In this document: in pieces, positions 58,957-59,294 of the stretch
How positions within the stretch are numbered: the first letter of the stretch is position 1
Layout of the letters: each line of letters opens with the position of its first letter
The notes under the pieces: generated by a model
Database searches by the model: none
The model's input: only the letters and a program-made list of their open reading frames with translations
What the model was told of the DNA's origin: nothing
Translations under genes and position numbers: made by a program
Source: Candidatus Altimarinota bacterium
Lineage (GTDB): Bacteria; Patescibacteriota; Gracilibacteria; JAHISY01
Length of the DNA stretch: 59,294 nucleotides
NCBI GenBank assembly: GCA_028690585.1
Contig: JAQVAZ010000003.1
Location: 1 to 59,294 of the forward strand
Direction: 5' to 3'

Positions 58957-59294
58957 ATGCTCGATGTCAAAAACTTACTACAACGTAAAACTGTTAGGAA
59001 TTTTCTGCCCAAAAAAATAAAGCCAAGTATTTTAAAAACCGCGGTACAAATAGCCTGTCGTGCGCCAACAGGTTGCTGCTCTAGGCCAGCAATTTTGGTG
59101 GATATAAGCAATCACGCTAGAGATGAATGGTTGGCGCAACAAAAAGCCCCCCTCACAGCCCCACATCTTTTTCTCTTTGCAGGCAGCAAGGAAATCGGAG
59201 AAAGAAACGCAAAAAAATTTCTTTTCAAGAATTTTGATAAACCAGAAGCTGAGGCAGCTTTCAAACATTTTCTGAATATCAAAGATGAATACAT
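58957..59294 (+). CDS. Nitroreductase-family protein, cut by the window end
   Basis: An open frame from ATG 58957 to the window edge encodes MLDVKNLLQRKTVRNFLPKK and on, for at least 112 residues. It closely matches the gene at 50364: the nitroreductase N-terminus, the APTG/C region at the flavin site, and VDISNHARDEWLAQQKA against CDISNHAKDAWIEKQQA. It is a second copy of the same family, 8 kb away. Identity is roughly 45% by eye over the shared part. The C-terminus is not in this window. Confidence 0.85.
   Translation, partial: MLDVKNLLQRKTVRNFLPKKIKPSILKTAVQIACRAPTGCCSRPAILVDISNHARDEWLAQQKAPLTAPHLFLFAGSKEIGERNAKKFLFKNFDKPEAEAAFKHFLNIKDEY

Overview
This 59 kb window is gene-dense bacterial DNA that looks like a member of the Candidate Phyla Radiation (Patescibacteria). 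Several features point that way: many short lineage-specific proteins, a VirB4-like ATPase and a TrbC/VirB2-like pilin candidate, standalone copies of genes that usually sit in pathway clusters, and few recognisable Shine-Dalgarno sites. UGA works as a normal stop (for example at the ends of dacA, porG and the 5'-3' exonuclease), which argues against code-25 Gracilibacteria/Absconditabacteria. The retained biosynthetic genes (lysC, asd, trpB, carA, nadA, serA), a pyruvate:ferredoxin oxidoreductase, SLH and peptidoglycan proteins would fit a Peregrinibacteria-like lineage. That placement is inference; no marker search was possible.

Layout. 1-5.3 kb: lysC, a half-size TauE and asd, an O-antigen-ligase-like protein, and a tRNA-Leu(GAG) whose 3' end is partly duplicated. 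5.3-12 kb: ctpA, dnaX, rluB, dacA, mraY. 12-20 kb: a VirB4-like ATPase with a long acidic N-terminus, a porGDA-(small DMT transporter)-porB operon with one-to-four-base overlaps, and a compact five-gene operon of unknown small helical proteins ending in a DUF4112 protein. 20-34.8 kb: greA, ruvC, yvcK, a 3D/peptidoglycan-binding protein, a phosphohexomutase, trpB, carA, dnaJ, RNase J, recX, rnc, nusB, rpmF and a bactofilin-like membrane protein. 34.8-46.5 kb: nadA, rpsP-khpA, a pilin-like protein, a standalone 5'-3' exonuclease, a coiled-coil lipoprotein, an isolated atpD, an IPT/TIG surface protein, trigger factor and a prepilin peptidase. 46.5-59.3 kb: tyrS, a folate gene, dcd, transporters, two nitroreductase paralogues (one cut by the window edge), yebC, dnaG, a potassium channel with a zinc ribbon, serA and an SLH protein with a degenerate metallopeptidase-like domain.

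How it works together. Much of the content is core information processing (dnaX, dnaG, ruvC, recX, rnc, rnj, nusB, greA, tyrS, ribosomal proteins) and cell envelope (mraY, dacA, ctpA, 3D protein, SLH, IPT/TIG). The por operon would give ferredoxin-linked pyruvate oxidation. The VirB4-like ATPase, the pilin-like protein and the prepilin peptidase may serve surface pili or DNA uptake.

Two window-wide patterns stand out. About ten genes have a TAAAAT/TAGAAT hexamer 6-9 nt before the start codon and no Shine-Dalgarno, which predicts leaderless transcripts. Intergenic gaps hold several unrelated families of palindromic or periodic repeats: a TTTTGTC-led palindrome family, 9-bp-period arrays, a 14-bp array with an inverted partner, and a REPIN-like inverted pair with compensatory stem changes.
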